A DNA stretch of 64,000 nucleotides from Amborella trichopoda (Eukaryota; Streptophyta; Magnoliopsida; Amborellales; Amborellaceae): positions 1,443,750-1,507,749 of the forward strand of contig NW_006496825.1 in the NCBI RefSeq assembly GCF_000471905.2, written 5' to 3'. Every line of letters begins with the position of its first letter. Position 1 is the first letter of the stretch. The translations under genes and the position numbers were made by a program. Shown here in pieces: positions 22,601 through 31,439 of this stretch. The notes under the pieces are model-generated. The model searched no databases. It worked only from the letters and a program-made list of their open reading frames with translations, and was not told the origin of the DNA.

Positions 22601-23425
22601 CACATGATTTATACTGATATATTTACTCAAAAATTATTTGTCAAAATTCTAGAGAAGAATTGTGATCAATTCAGCTGTTCCTTTCGCTTCCTGAATTGCT
22701 ATTTGTCACCACTTAATAACAGGTACTTCTTAACTGATACCGTGCTTGAAGACGTCATTTTTGGTTGGCCAAAGCACAGTGGGGGCTTACCGCTGAGACA
22801 ACAACTAGCTTCAAGGCTTCAAACTGCTATTCATTCAGTATGTAGCTCTTTCAACAGCGTGTTATATTACTATAAAACCTGCAAATATGTAGTTGTAGCT
22901 GTTCCATATTGCAAATTTCTTTTCATGCCAGTAATTTACGTTGATTATGCATTATAGGACATGGGATTATGAAGCATGCTTTCTAGACTTGTATTTAAAT
23001 TATTCTCATCCTTTATGTAATTGTGAAACTCAGTATAGCTGTTCTCTTGTGCACTTGAACACCTAGATATGTTTAATCTTATCCACCCCTCTCATAGTTT
23101 CATGAGTACTAAATGCTTTATTTTTGCTGTACAGGCACTAATATAATTCACATGTTAGGTTGGATTGATTGGGATTTCCATGGAAAAAGATCCACAATTT
23201 CTGAGTGGTGGTTTCAAAGGACATCTTGCACTTGCAGTTCAATTAGTATGATTATATTTGGAATAATACCTAAAGGCTTTCAGCTTACATTGTTCAATGA
23301 TTTGGCATGCTAAATTTGGTATGATTTTTCCATATGTAGATTTTGTAAATATGATATTTATTTTATGCCCTGTCAGGTACGCATGCCAGATTTATTGCTG
23401 CTAGATGAGCCCCTTGCTGGTCTTG
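2421..23425 (+). CDS. ABCI11: ABCI11-like (NAP14-like) plastid ABC ATPase, six exons, partial
   Basis: Joining 2421-2500, 10809-10860, 10956-11089, 22723-22837, 23159-23245 and 23377-23425 gives one open frame of about 169 codons. Every intron begins GT and ends AG, and the phases agree (2, 0, 2, 0, 0, then 1). The frame runs through the start of an ABC domain (DVNYRPPGTQ), Walker A (GRSGSGKTT), a Q-loop (VGIVFQFSER), the signature (LSGG) and Walker B (LLLLDEP), in the order and wording I know from plant ABCI11/NAP14. That family is a plastid non-intrinsic ABC ATPase linked to metal homeostasis and an ECF-type transport module. The transit-peptide exon is not in the window. The 3' part (after the D-loop start) is missing or decayed, and the signature reads LSGGFKGH where the family I recall has LSGGYKRR. 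It may be a pseudogene or a gene with giant introns; the exons are clear, the functional state is not. Confidence 0.8.
2501..3390. other. Intron DNA between exon a and LINE-A
   Basis: AT-rich, no convincing coding frame. It becomes very A/T-rich at 3260-3420, where the LINE-A 3' end probably lies. Confidence 0.4.
3607..4025 (-). pseudogene. LINE-A RNase H domain, catalytic Asp lost
   Basis: Minus strand: PPQGQLKLNF, then a frameshift into ENPGLSGAGASIRDHF, then MEAEAVALLEGLKL, VEGDSKNTIFW and NKEANALAKEEA. Helix Glu and second Asp are present. The DGS that normally follows KLNF, with the first catalytic Asp, is missing through a small deletion. The last motif reads EANALAKE, lacking the usual Asp before LAK. 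Confidence 0.75.
4026..4979 (-). pseudogene. LINE-A zf-RVT region, broken
   Basis: Contains FHPIAGSRILFWKYLWLGHT and DLYSLARGQGATIAEEM, the typical segment between RT and zinc-binding region. It is followed by QLQRKGIPLPNRCVLCLADQ and ETNDHLILHCP, a C-x2-C...H-x4-C zinc site. Frameshifted between 4441 and 4467. Confidence 0.75.
4980..6440 (-). pseudogene. LINE-A reverse transcriptase domain, broken
   Basis: Successive minus frames give NIMLITLIPKVEGATQLIDF, then HPISLVNSTYKIIAKVSASR, VVKLDWEKACDHVDWDLL, GLREGDPLFPLS and HLQYADDTLVFC. The last is the catalytic YADD box. GKLTLVKATLANIPVYQMSL follows in the thumb/connection region. At least two frame changes and several stops break the domain. 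Confidence 0.85.
6640..7165 (-). pseudogene. LINE-A ORF2 endonuclease domain (APE-type), broken
   Basis: ORF2 can start at the ATG at 7165, reading MLILSWNVLGLSLPHKK and then a stop. The SWNxxGL motif is the usual start of plant LINE endonucleases. It continues as WVALPTVGESRGIWVIWNPT and WCIGGDFKNPLYSPNSRPGG, the latter containing the GDFN-like catalytic motif as GDFK. Stops interrupt the domain. Confidence 0.7.
7166..9800 (-). pseudogene. LINE-A ORF1 region, degenerate
   Basis: GC-rich region upstream of ORF2. The longest minus frame (7276-8247, 323 residues) is dominated by Pro, Ser and Leu and starts MNPRLLISLALPPMLVGII. Further upstream, frames at 8958-9394 include WRASRWGPYVLPL and VQDFLSVCRIPTL, which could be a damaged DUF4283-type domain, but I cannot confirm that. 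Open frames on both strands reflect base composition more than selection. Confidence 0.45.
9871..10808. other. Intron DNA before exon b
   Basis: AT-rich, no coding similarity. The last bases TTTCTACTGCAG form a normal plant 3' splice site. Confidence 0.45.
10809..10860 (+). CDS. ABCI11: ABCI11-like exon b: Walker A
   Basis: Begins after TACTGCAG with C, completing the Ser codon of the upstream exon, then reads LGLIYGRSGSGKTTHLQ up to the donor GTTGCT. GRSGSGKTT is a complete Walker A P-loop (GxxGxGKT/S) that binds ATP phosphates. The family normally has TTLLQ where this copy has TTHLQ, a possible sign of relaxed constraint. At 52 bp the exon is too short to appear as an open reading frame. 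Confidence 0.82.
10956..11089 (+). CDS. ABCI11: ABCI11-like exon c: post-Walker A to Q-loop
   Basis: After the acceptor TTTTCCTAG the exon reads ILAGLSKPTSGFICTQ, a variable linker (KYGNDGQPNQPPETLSS) and KKVGIVFQFSER, ending in AG before GTACAA. The ILAGLSKPTSG stretch follows Walker A in the plant family, and VFQF contains the Q-loop glutamine. The split Arg codon is completed by the G at 22723, so this exon joins in phase across an 11.6-kb intron. Confidence 0.83.
13490..13675. repeat. Polypyrimidine (CT-rich) tract
   Basis: Almost pure C/T on the plus strand, immediately left of the 40-bp minisatellite. The long minus-strand frame through it (Lys/Glu/Arg-rich) is a composition artefact. 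Confidence 0.85.
13677..14236. repeat. 40-bp minisatellite, about 14 units
   Basis: The consensus half-units are CACGACATTTCTGTCTGG and CACGGCAGTGTCCACCGCCG. Phase is exact: CACGGCAG-type words fall at 13681, 13721, 13761, 13801 and every 40 bases to 14201 with point changes only. Because 40 is not divisible by three, reading frame rotates each unit, which explains overlapping Cys/Arg-rich frames on both strands. Confidence 0.95.
14237..14335. repeat. Polypyrimidine tract right of the minisatellite
   Basis: TTCTTCCCTCTCTTCCC-type sequence with no coding meaning. A further CT-rich stretch runs from 14650 to about 15100. Confidence 0.8.
14345..14650. repeat. Degenerate GCCGTGCCAGTCT minisatellite
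   Basis: Repeated words TGCCAGTCT and GCCGCCGTGCC/GTCGTGCC recur at a spacing of about 18 bases, with substitutions and small indels. Less regular than the 40-bp array beside it. Confidence 0.75.
15730..18000. repeat. Purine-rich (GA/GAGAAA) satellite-like block
   Basis: Long GA, GAGAGA, AAGAGAGTTTAAG and GTTCGAGAGAGAGAAAGA motifs, interrupted by the N gap. There are units of roughly 85-105 bp at 17173-17530, each carrying GGGCCNGNNCAGCG...GGCTGCCC...AAGAGAAGA and then a GA tract. Related units occur left of the gap at 16480-16570. Confidence 0.85.
16620..17172. other. Assembly gap (553 N)
   Basis: Run of N. The left edge is a (GA)n tract and the right edge is a repeat unit of the same kind as those flanking it, so the gap sits inside a tandem array and its true length is unknown. 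Confidence 0.98.
18250..18410. repeat. 37-bp tandem repeat, about four units
   Basis: CTATAGTCTAG recurs at 18268, 18305 and 18342, exactly 37 bases apart, with GGGAGTATGGGTAGTTGGG between. The last unit is degenerate. Confidence 0.85.
19861..22722. other. Right part of intron c, no gene seen
   Basis: AT-rich DNA with T-rich tracts near 21590-22450. GC-richer patches at 21450-21560 and 22500-22600 resemble the dispersed words near 2100. A minus frame at 20031-20231 has ordinary composition but no family I recognise. It ends in the acceptor of exon d. Confidence 0.4.
22723..22837 (+). CDS. ABCI11: ABCI11-like exon d: helical subdomain
   Basis: Starts after TTAATAACAG and ends before a good donor (GTATGT). 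It reads YFLTDTVLEDVIFGWPKHSG, then GLPLRQQLASRLQTAIHS. The TVLEDVIFGWP motif is typical of ABCI11 and of related ECF-type ATPases downstream of the Q-loop. The frame is open throughout with no indel. Confidence 0.82.
23159..23245 (+). CDS. ABCI11: ABCI11-like exon e: ABC signature motif
   Basis: Twenty-nine codons between CATGTTAG and GTATGA. It contains ISMEKDPQFLSGGFKGH followed by LALAVQL, so the C-loop LSGG is intact. The residues after it differ from the YKRRLALAIQL I recall as highly conserved in plants: RR is replaced by GH. Both splice edges are in phase 0. Confidence 0.8.
23377..23425 (+). CDS. ABCI11: ABCI11-like exon f: Walker B and D-loop start
   Basis: Sixteen codons plus one base between TGTCAG and GTAATA, reading VRMPDLLLLDEPLAGL. 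LLLLDEP is Walker B with the catalytic Glu, and LAGL begins the D-loop. The exon ends in phase 1, so the next exon should start with AT TGG (Asp-Trp) as in the family; no clean version is visible nearby. Confidence 0.82.
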
Positions 23426-24146
23426 GTAATAAGTATGCATCCATGCTTTTTGTTTGTTCCTTTCAGTCTGACAAAGCCTTTTCATAATTTAGGGATGAAC
23501 AATTGTTAAACTTTTAGTTTCATATGTATGCTAGTAAAAATATTTGAAAATTAGTTGGACATCATATCACACTTATCTGATACAAGTTCCCCACATGATC
23601 ATCTCCTGAATGAGATGGAAGACTACAACATATCAAGTGAACCCACTTAGCAAGAAAAAAAGCATATCAAATGAAACATATAACCCAACTGAATGCACTT
23701 GTCCTATTGCATATACTGCCTACTCAAACGTCATTTTCATTCCTCTCTCTTGTACTATCATTGCTTTTGTGGATGAGATTTAATTGGAATACAAGTCCAC
23801 ACATTCTGACGTATATATTTTGTTCTGTTGGTTTTGGTTCTAACCTCTCAGGGACGGAATTTTTCCAGGGTTCCTTCTTTGAAACTAGGCTATGTCGTTA
23901 ATTCTTACCATAAATACTGATTGGACCCTGGTGCATATGTGAGGACCTCCCTTACTGTTTATCTGCACATGGTGTCCAAGCTAACTTATATCTTGATGTC
24001 TCTAAGCTGGTATAGTTGGTTCTTAGTTCTTGTGTTCCTCCCTGTGTAAATGCGCGTGGCCTTTGTTCCTTTTTCTCTGCTTGTGATTTGATTAAGTACT
24101 CCAATTTTGTTGGAAGCTTTTGTCTAAAAGTATGTGTTGTGTGCAG

Positions 24147-24169
24147 TTTGGAACTGCGCTTGGTAGTAG
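24147..24169 (+). pseudogene. Possible decayed ABCI11 exon (DWKARADV segment)
   Basis: After a good acceptor (TTGTGTGCAG) comes TTTGGAACTGCGCTTGGTAG, then a GTAAGG donor. With the last base of the previous exon the first codons would be Val-Trp-Asn, where ABCI11 has Asp-Trp-Lys. The remainder resembles ARADVV only if small deletions are allowed, and it reads into TAG. A long LTR-like element begins 38 bp downstream. Weak evidence. Confidence 0.25.
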
Positions 24170-25284
24170 GTAAGGTTCACTTTTATGTGGGTTTCCAAGT
24201 AGGAGAATGTCACGACCCTGCCCTCTGACCCCTTTACGGCTCTCCAGAGGGCGACAAAGTGCGAGATCGCGACTGGAGGTCGCGTACGTCACTCAGGTGG
24301 GAGTGGCATGAACATGTGTTATAATTTCAGAATCAAAGCAAACCATGAATTAAAATAAACTCATAAATAAAAGGGCCACAATGGAGCAAAATAAAACCAT
24401 TTATACGGATCCAGCCGTAAAAAATTCTTTTACAAAAGGTTCAAGGTGCTACTGGCCTGTCAACAAAATTACAATATACATCAGAATGACATTGTGGCAA
24501 CGCCACCAGACACCTACGATCAACAAATTCCAGGACAGAACTTGAACTTCAAGAGTCTGCTATCACCGTCCAGCAATCCACACACGAACAATCTGTGTTC
24601 ACTCTACAAAGAAGGGAAAAAGAGAGGTATGAGCTAAAAGCTCAGTAAGTAAATCAGTACCCTGCATTCCTGCCTACAAGCTTATAAATAATGACATGGC
24701 CTACAGTTCATCAAACATCGCACTGGCATCAGAAAATAGAGTCATGCATCAAAATATGTACATTGACGGTATAAAATAAGTATTGTTCAGATGTCGGAGC
24801 CTCGAATATTTTCCCGAAATAGCAGTTACATTGATGCTTATCTCAGTCACAGTCAGACGATCGAACATAGTACTTAATTCAGATTGGCAGAAACAGAAAC
24901 AGAAACAGGAACGGAAACATAATTATTTACTCTCGAAGTAGAAGTCACATCAATCAGGTTAAACCAATACTGCAACTTGGAACTTCTACCCTCATTCGGG
25001 AGGGAGGACAATGACCAATGGAGGTCCCATTTCGTATTGTCCTCACTTACGCACACAATCCCCGGCGCGTTTTGGGGTTTTGATAGGCTGAGGCCTTGCA
25101 AGACACAGTCATGTCCTTGCGCCTTCAGGTGAGAGGGAGTTACACCACCATTGGAGGACCCAATGCGTAGTGCCCATAACAATTTGGGGGGCGTGACCCA
25201 CCCTGTTAATTTATAGTTATCTCGCGACTCCACTCCTATCATTGAAGTCGGGGCAAAATCAGAACTTGCCGGCAACACAGTATC

Positions 25285-25495
25285 CACTACCAATGGAGGA
25301 CCCATTGCGTAGTGGTCAGAAATCATATATATCAGAGTTCATATAACAGAATCAGAATATCCACTACCCACTACCAATGGAGGACCCATTGCATAGTGGT
25401 CAGAAATCACATATATCAGAGTGCATATAACAGAATTAGAATATTCACTACCAATGGAGGACCCATTGCGTAGTGGCTAGAAATCACATATATTA
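25285..25495. repeat. Tandem repeat of 77-84 bp, three units
   Basis: GGAGGACCCATTGC recurs at 25295, 25379 and 25456, each followed by TAGTGG..AGAAATCA and, in the first two units, by ATAACAGAAT.AGAATAT. The first spacing is 84 bases because CACTACC is duplicated; the second is 77. An isolated related word, GGAGGACCCAATGCGTAGTG, lies near 25155. Confidence 0.85.
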
Positions 25496-27124
25496 GTTGC
25501 ACCGTATATATGCATGCATAATAGTCATTCATTCATACTTGACTCTTTTCAAAAGGTCAGGAGCATTCAACATTTGTAGGATCATAAGCATGCCATTTCG
25601 GTGTCTCATTACAGAAAATTCAATCACCTTGCAAAAGGATTAAGCTATGTTCAGAAAAAAACGTTACTGCATGATAGGTGCATAATTCATGTACAACTTA
25701 AAATTCATTGGTGTTCTTAGTAATCATGGCATATACAGAATGAGGCATAGCACCCAAATTGTGAGAGGAATTTAACTAAATTCCGATTCCAATTTACTAA
25801 CTGAATATTACTTGATCAATTTAGGGTTCAGTATATTGTTCTGAACTTGGCTGAATTCTTCCAATAGCGACATATGTTCACAATTCAAATCACAGCTTAC
25901 AACTTAGCAGGAATTTCAAAACACTTTCAACATGCAACTTTTAGTAGACATTCAGAGCTTTCAAAAGACTGGTTTCGGAGTAATTGGACTCCATTTGGTC
26001 GGCCAACCTTCATGGCAACAGAGACCAAAATTCTGAGTTCTGTGCGATCTTTCAACAGTGACATACCGGAACATTCTTGAGCATAGCTCCTCATTTACAC
26101 AGAATTTGGGCAAGGTTAAAACATGAGAATCATAGAAGACTCATGCATCTATCAAATGGCTGTGTTTTTGTGTCATTTGGGCCTCAAAAGGTTGGGCAAA
26201 GTTTCAACACAATAGAAGCAATATTTCTGGAATTTATCACAGTTTGCTAACAATGTCATATGAGCGCAGAATTAAGCATATCTTTAAAACTAGCAAGAAT
26301 CTCAACTGGACATAAACATCAAACTCAAAATAGACTCGGAGATCTTTCAAATGGTGGTGATTTGAGGCCAAATGGATATCATTTGCTCAATCAAAATCTT
26401 ATTACAAAAACATGAAAACTCCCTGGAAAATCACAGTCCAGCCATGACACACCTCCCAAAATCATCTCCTAACTTTCAATCTATGCAAGGTAACAACATG
26501 AAATCAATTCTAGCTTAAACTAGACTCACAAGGGTATCAATTCACCAATTTTCTTGCTCAACAAGAATGATAATAATGCCTAACAATTCATACAAAGAAA
26601 ACCAAAATTTCTGAAAAAACAGAGCACAATGATCTTAATGCTATTCTATTCTTTATAAACAATTTCTACACCATCTCATACCCAATCTCATGCTTAAATT
26701 CAAGCTATCATGCATACCTAAATCATGCTTCATATATGCTTAGATTCATACTTCATTCATACATAATTCATACATCATTCATGCTTCAATTCATGCTTCA
26801 ATGCTTATGGGTCTGCAAGGTAGTGACCTACTTACTGTTTTGTGTCCCCAAAGGTGATCCCAACTCTTTCCACAGTGACCTACACGAAGCTTCTCAAGCT
26901 CTCCAACAATGGCACGAAGGCTAAGCTTGGGCTCCCAAAACGTGAAGTGTAGAGAGAGAGAAAGAGAAAGAGACTTATACTTTTAAGGTGGGGAGGTGGC
27001 ACACAGCGCTTGCCAAGTGGCCCTTTAATGGCATGCAGGTTGCTAATTGGCGTGCCTGGCAGCATGCAGTGAACGGGTGGCCATCTTGCCTCTGCCACGG
27101 CATCAACTCCTCTCTTCTTTTTTC

Positions 27125-27760
27125 TCCCCTATCGCCGCGCACGCGCACTCCCTCTCTTCTTCTTCTTCCTATCATCGTGGCACTCTCTCTTCTTCTTCTT
27201 CTCTTCTATCGCCACGTGCACACTTGCACGACACTCTCTCTTCGTCGCGTGCTCTTCTTTCCCCTCCCTTCTCCGTGCGCTTCCTTCTTCTATCGCCGTG
27301 CGCTTCCTTCTTCTATTGCCGTGGCACTCTCTCTTCTTCTTCTTCTTCTCTTCTATCGCCGCGTGCACACTCGCGCGACACTCTCTCTGCTTCTCTCTCT
27401 CTTTGCCGTGCGCTCTTCTTTCTCCTCCCTTCGCCACACGCTCTTCTTTCTCGTCCCTTCGTCGCGTGCTCTTCTTTCTCCTTCTTCTATCTTCTTTTTC
27501 CTTCTTCTATCGCCGCGCGCTTCCTTCTTCTATCGTCGCGCACTTCCTTCTTCTATCGCCGCACGCTTCCTTCTTCTATCGCCGCGCGCTCTTCTTTCCC
27601 TCCTATCGCCGTGCGCTCTTCTTTCCTCCTATCGCCGCGCGCTTTCTCCCTTCTCCCTTCGCTGCATGCTTCCTTCCTTCGCTGCATGCTTCCTTCTTCT
27701 ATTGCCGCGCTCTTCTTCTTCTCTCGCCGCACGCTTTCTTCCTTCTCTCTTCGCCTCACG
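27125..27760. repeat. CTTCTTCTATCGCCGCGCG minisatellite
   Basis: Variable units of TTCCTTCTTCTATCGCCG and CGCGCTCTTCTTTC. Both strands stay open in several frames (Ser/Leu/Phe-rich on plus, Arg/Glu/Lys-rich on minus). These are low-complexity shadows rather than genes. Confidence 0.85.
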
Positions 27761-27989
27761 GCAGCAGCTTCATCATGCTCAAGAAATTTGGGTCGTTACA
27801 AAGAAACGTAAGGGTTATTATCTAGGATGAAGTTTCCACCTTGGGAAGAAATATAGTTGTTGTGGAGAGAACAAAATAAGTAATAGGAGGAATAGAAATG
27901 TGTACCTTTTAGGTAGAAGTCTCCTTTCTTAATCATGCAACCATTGAACCAAAAGCCTATCTCACCACAAACTCTTTTGTCATTTTATA

Positions 27990-28295
27990 AAGAACAATTG
28001 TTTCATGCGGGTTGGACCACATTTCTACAAATATGCTGTCCAGAGGTATAAAGCATTCATCTCAAAGATGGATGCAAATCGGTGGTCCCTCTATAAATAA
28101 TTGTAACTAATGGTCCAAATGTTTTCTTAATGCAAATATTATTTATAGGTTTTGAATTTTCTTTTTTTTTTTCATATTCATTATATCCATGTTAAAGATT
28201 ATATATTCTCTAAAAATTAGGATCAAATTATATTTAAAATATATATTTATTGCAAAGCCCGCATTTCTACAATGTGTAGGCTGGCCGCCTGCTAA
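27990..28295. repeat. Dispersed repeat family 2, copy 1
   Basis: Shares CAGAGGTATAAAGCATTCAT, AAGATGGATGCAAAT, CATGTTAAAGATTATATATT and ATCAAATTATATTTAAAA in the same order with 50820-51095 and 61765-62025. A short word like CATTTCTACAA flanks both sides. Noncoding, AT-rich core. Confidence 0.65.
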
Positions 28296-29065
28296 CCGTG
28301 TCCTTTTATAAATGTTGCCTGTAGTGCCATAAACGCTCCTTCACGAGCTATTTCTATTTAGATGATAAACTTCCTACCAATAGAATTAATCTATTAAATT
28401 ATCTGCATTTAATATTTTAGTAAACTAAAGAAATGCATAAAGGCTGTGCAGTAAAGAAAGCACTAACTATGCCCCTTGCATAAAACAATTTAAAAATAAT
28501 TTAATACTTTGCACATGTTTCTGTCTCTTGTAGTTATGTGACTTTAATATTTATTGAAACCATTATCAATTGAAAAAAAGAGGAAAAAGAAACATAGTTT
28601 GTGGGCCCATTTGCATGTTTTGCTTGTGTCCTAGCTCAACATGCCTTGATCCTATACACTATATTATGTTATGTATAGCATGTTAAGCAGCATAGTCCTG
28701 ACTCCTTTTATACGCCTTTGAATCAATCATAGTGATCATTCACCATTATTAGTTGCATATGGAAATTCCATAGTACATCAATCAATCTCATAGGCTCACA
28801 ACAGGCTTGCTGTGATCCACTTATAGTAATTATCTACATCACAAATGGGCTTCATGACATATCAATTACCAACTTAGCTCTTGAACTCATTTTATTTTAT
28901 CAAGGAAACTTCTCTAGCTTGCAGTTCATCTGAGGTTCGTATGATTTTGATCCTCGTCTAGTGGTGGTTGTCCTAGGGGACAGTCTTCCCATGCATAGGT
29001 TTCTCATCATTCATTAAGGGCCTGTTTGGATGAAAACAAATTCTACCACTGATGTATCACTCGTG
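28296..29065. other. No gene seen
   Basis: AT-rich DNA between a dispersed repeat and a LINE-B derivative. No motifs, tRNA-like fold or splice-consistent coding segment noticed. Confidence 0.4.
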
Positions 29066-30065
29066 TTTTTTTGGGTAAGTCAGTGCCCCTACTCGTTTTT
29101 TCATTAATAAATGAGCAGAGAAAAACAATTATCGTACAACCCTATAATAGGGTAGTTGCTTTAGATCATGTAATAAAAGAGAACTTCGAGCACCCAAATC
29201 TTTTGCAATGTGGGCAGCCTCACGACTATGTTCTGTAGAACTAGAAACACAACCCAAAGGATTGTGACCCAGAACTTAAGCGTTCACATTACCATGGCTA
29301 ACAAGTAAGCCATCCTTTTTTGGCAAAACATTACCAGCAGGAGACACACCCAAGCAAGAACTAGAATGCCCAAAGGAAGAATTCTGTAAGTCAATGAGAG
29401 AAGAGATATGATGTTTAGGAGTATTATCAGAGATATTGTCCTTCGCAGGCATCGTAGAATAACCGGATTTGAAGTCATCGTCGTAGGCAGATACCACATG
29501 AAAGCAGCACCATTATCATCGTTCATAACATTAACCTTCGCAGGCATCTCAGCATAACTAGATCTAGGGTTACCGTCATATTCAGATACCACACGATAGG
29601 CAGCACCAAAATCCACCTTCGTAGCTAGATCACCAGAACCATAGACACCCTTGATAACACTACCAGAGTCATTATATCATGGCCAGAACCATAGACACTA
29701 GTTCCATCCCGAGTTACAGGATCAAGGATCATAGCCTCTGGTCCTTTTTGCAGTCTCCAGATCTCGTGAGATGAGATCCAGTATCATCCGCGTGCAAATG
29801 AGCACGACCAGGTCCTTCTCCGCCATTAATGTTGTGACCAGAAATCAAATGGATCATAACCAGATCCATCCCCATCAAGATGATCACCACCATTAAAAGA
29901 GGATCTTTGATCATCAATATCATCCGCATGCAAAAGAGCATGATCAGATCTGTTAGACCCAGATCCATCTTCACCATTAATGTTGTGACTAGAAAATCAA
30001 TGGATCATAGCCAGGTCCATCCCCATCATTACCGAGGTGATCACCACCATTAAAAGAGGATATTC
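29066..30065 (-). mobile_element. LINE-B internal-deletion derivative
   Basis: On the minus strand it begins inside ORF1 (acidic Gly/Asp/His repeats, then IDLQNSSFGHSSSCLGV and VLPKKDGLLVSHGNVNA) and jumps directly to the LINE-B 3' end (TCTTTTATTACATGATCT ... ACTGACTTACCC plus A-tail). The full copy has the two parts at 34197 and about 40020. The breakpoint shares TCT with both sides and is not GT-AG. EN, RT, zf-RVT and RNase H are absent. Confidence 0.85.
29640..30060 (-). repeat. ORF1 tandem repeats in the LINE-B derivative
   Basis: TGATCACCACCATTAAAAGA recurs at 29881 and 30039, about 158 bases apart. Shared words between are CATCCGCATGCAAA, GATCCATC and AATGTTGTGAC. These are the same N-terminal repeats as at 33260-33720 in the full-length copy. 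Confidence 0.75.
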
Positions 30066-31430
30066 AAACATCAGAAACTTCCCTACAACGCACACTAGAG
30101 CTAATACGAGCTTATCTAAAATTAGCATACTTTGTAGTTTGTATAATATAATTTTGTTTGTGTTTGTCAGGTACCATTATATATGCACTAGTCTATTTGG
30201 GGACTGTTTTATATGCTTTGTTTGGATGAGTTCATATTGACAGTAACTTGCCACTTCTCTCATTTTATTATTAATACAATTCATTAATTTGTTCCACTTG
30301 TCAAAGAAAGCATTGATAACTATTTAGTTTTAACAATTTTTTTGCTTTGCTTTCTTTTTTATGTATATAAAATGGTCTCAAGAATTCGAGAAATATTTTT
30401 GGTAAATGGTAATATATTAGTGTTCTTTGTGAAATTCATAAACTCTCTCTCCTTCTCTCTCTCTCTCTCTCATGCTTGGGGCCTCAAGGTTCACATATGG
30501 AAATACAACATACAGTAGATTAGGGAGAAATAGAAGATTCTTGAGATGCCATCCCTCCAGACAGCATGTAGAACATCAATGTCTCTTTTGATGCTTTTCA
30601 CCTATTTACTTTATCATAGCAGATATGCTATGGAGAATCACCAATGTATAGTTGCTGCCAATTGGATTTTGGGAGCTTGTGCAACTGTAGAGAAATATGA
30701 TCAACAATAGCCATAGCCATGATGCATGTGTTGGTGGATTACAAGGAATAGCCAGGGCCCTGCAGGACTGGACATGCCTGAGATTAAGGCTTTTTGCCTG
30801 ATGGCTATGTAAAACTGATTTCCCAGCCAATAGTAAGACGGTGCACACTATGTCCTTAGTGACTTGCCTAGGCTGGGGTAAGGACCACTGTTCCTCATGT
30901 ATTTGAACATGGAAAGTCAGTCCCCTCATGCCAAAGGGAGAATAGTCTTGTGATGTTAAGTGTTTGGCGCAGCCTAAGAGAGGCCTTGGGTAAGCCCTAG
31001 AGGTAACTTTGCCGAAAAGAAGAAACGTGCAAACCTTCGGTGAAACTCTGGATTCAATAATTAAGATCCATAAGAAGCACCCCTTTTTGCTTGTGTTAAA
31101 TTTCATTTGGCTTGTTTCAATAGTAGTTGTGGAATAATTCAGACCAACAACCACCTTAGAGATGTTAGGTATTATGTGTTGTTTGGTTTTTTATCTCTCA
31201 CTGTTCCCTGAAACCGTTTAGGTATTATATCTTGTTTGGTTCAGAGGCTCCCTTGTACTTTTTTGACAGGCAAAATCATTTTTGATGGTGTTGATGTTGT
31301 GGAGCTCGTCGATAGCTTTCGAACTGGTGGTCATTCACTCCAATCGGAGTTACGAGCATAAGGTTATGGCCTTAGAGGTTGGAGTTCTCGGTATGGATTT
31401 GATTGTGCACAACTCATAAATAAGTCTGCT
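30066..31430. other. No confirmed gene; one unassigned minus frame
   Basis: AT-rich left part with a (CT)n microsatellite at 30441-30472. A 182-residue minus frame (30606-31154) contains SRVSPKVCTFLLFGKVTSRA, faintly like a zf-RVT start (PKVxxFLW), but the rest gives no family. 31260-31420 resembles generic noncoding LTR sequence. Confidence 0.3.
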
Positions 31431-31439
31431 CCCACTGGA

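Larger units (their letters stand above)
24208..27800. mobile_element. Long solo-LTR-like unit (TGTCACGACC...GGTCGTTACA)
   Basis: The ends are near-perfect short inverted repeats, TGTCACGACC at 24208-24217 and GGTCGTTACA at 27791-27800, with the TG...CA edges of LTRs. Flanks GAGAA (24203-24207) and AAGAA (27801-27805) match at four of five positions, as for a 5-bp duplication. There is no gag-pol. The interior has tandem repeats and a CT/CG minisatellite. Length 3593 bp fits a large solo LTR or a non-autonomous element. Confidence 0.6.

Noticed and set aside
26988..27830. Ser/Leu/Phe-rich plus frames of up to 280 residues and Arg/Glu-rich minus frames
   Set aside because: They are translations of a CTTCTTCTATCGCCG minisatellite, open in several frames at once, with no domain or splice context.
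30606..31154. 182-residue minus frame as a protein-coding gene
   Set aside because: No recognisable domain; only a faint zf-RVT-like start, and composition does not stand out. Left unassigned.
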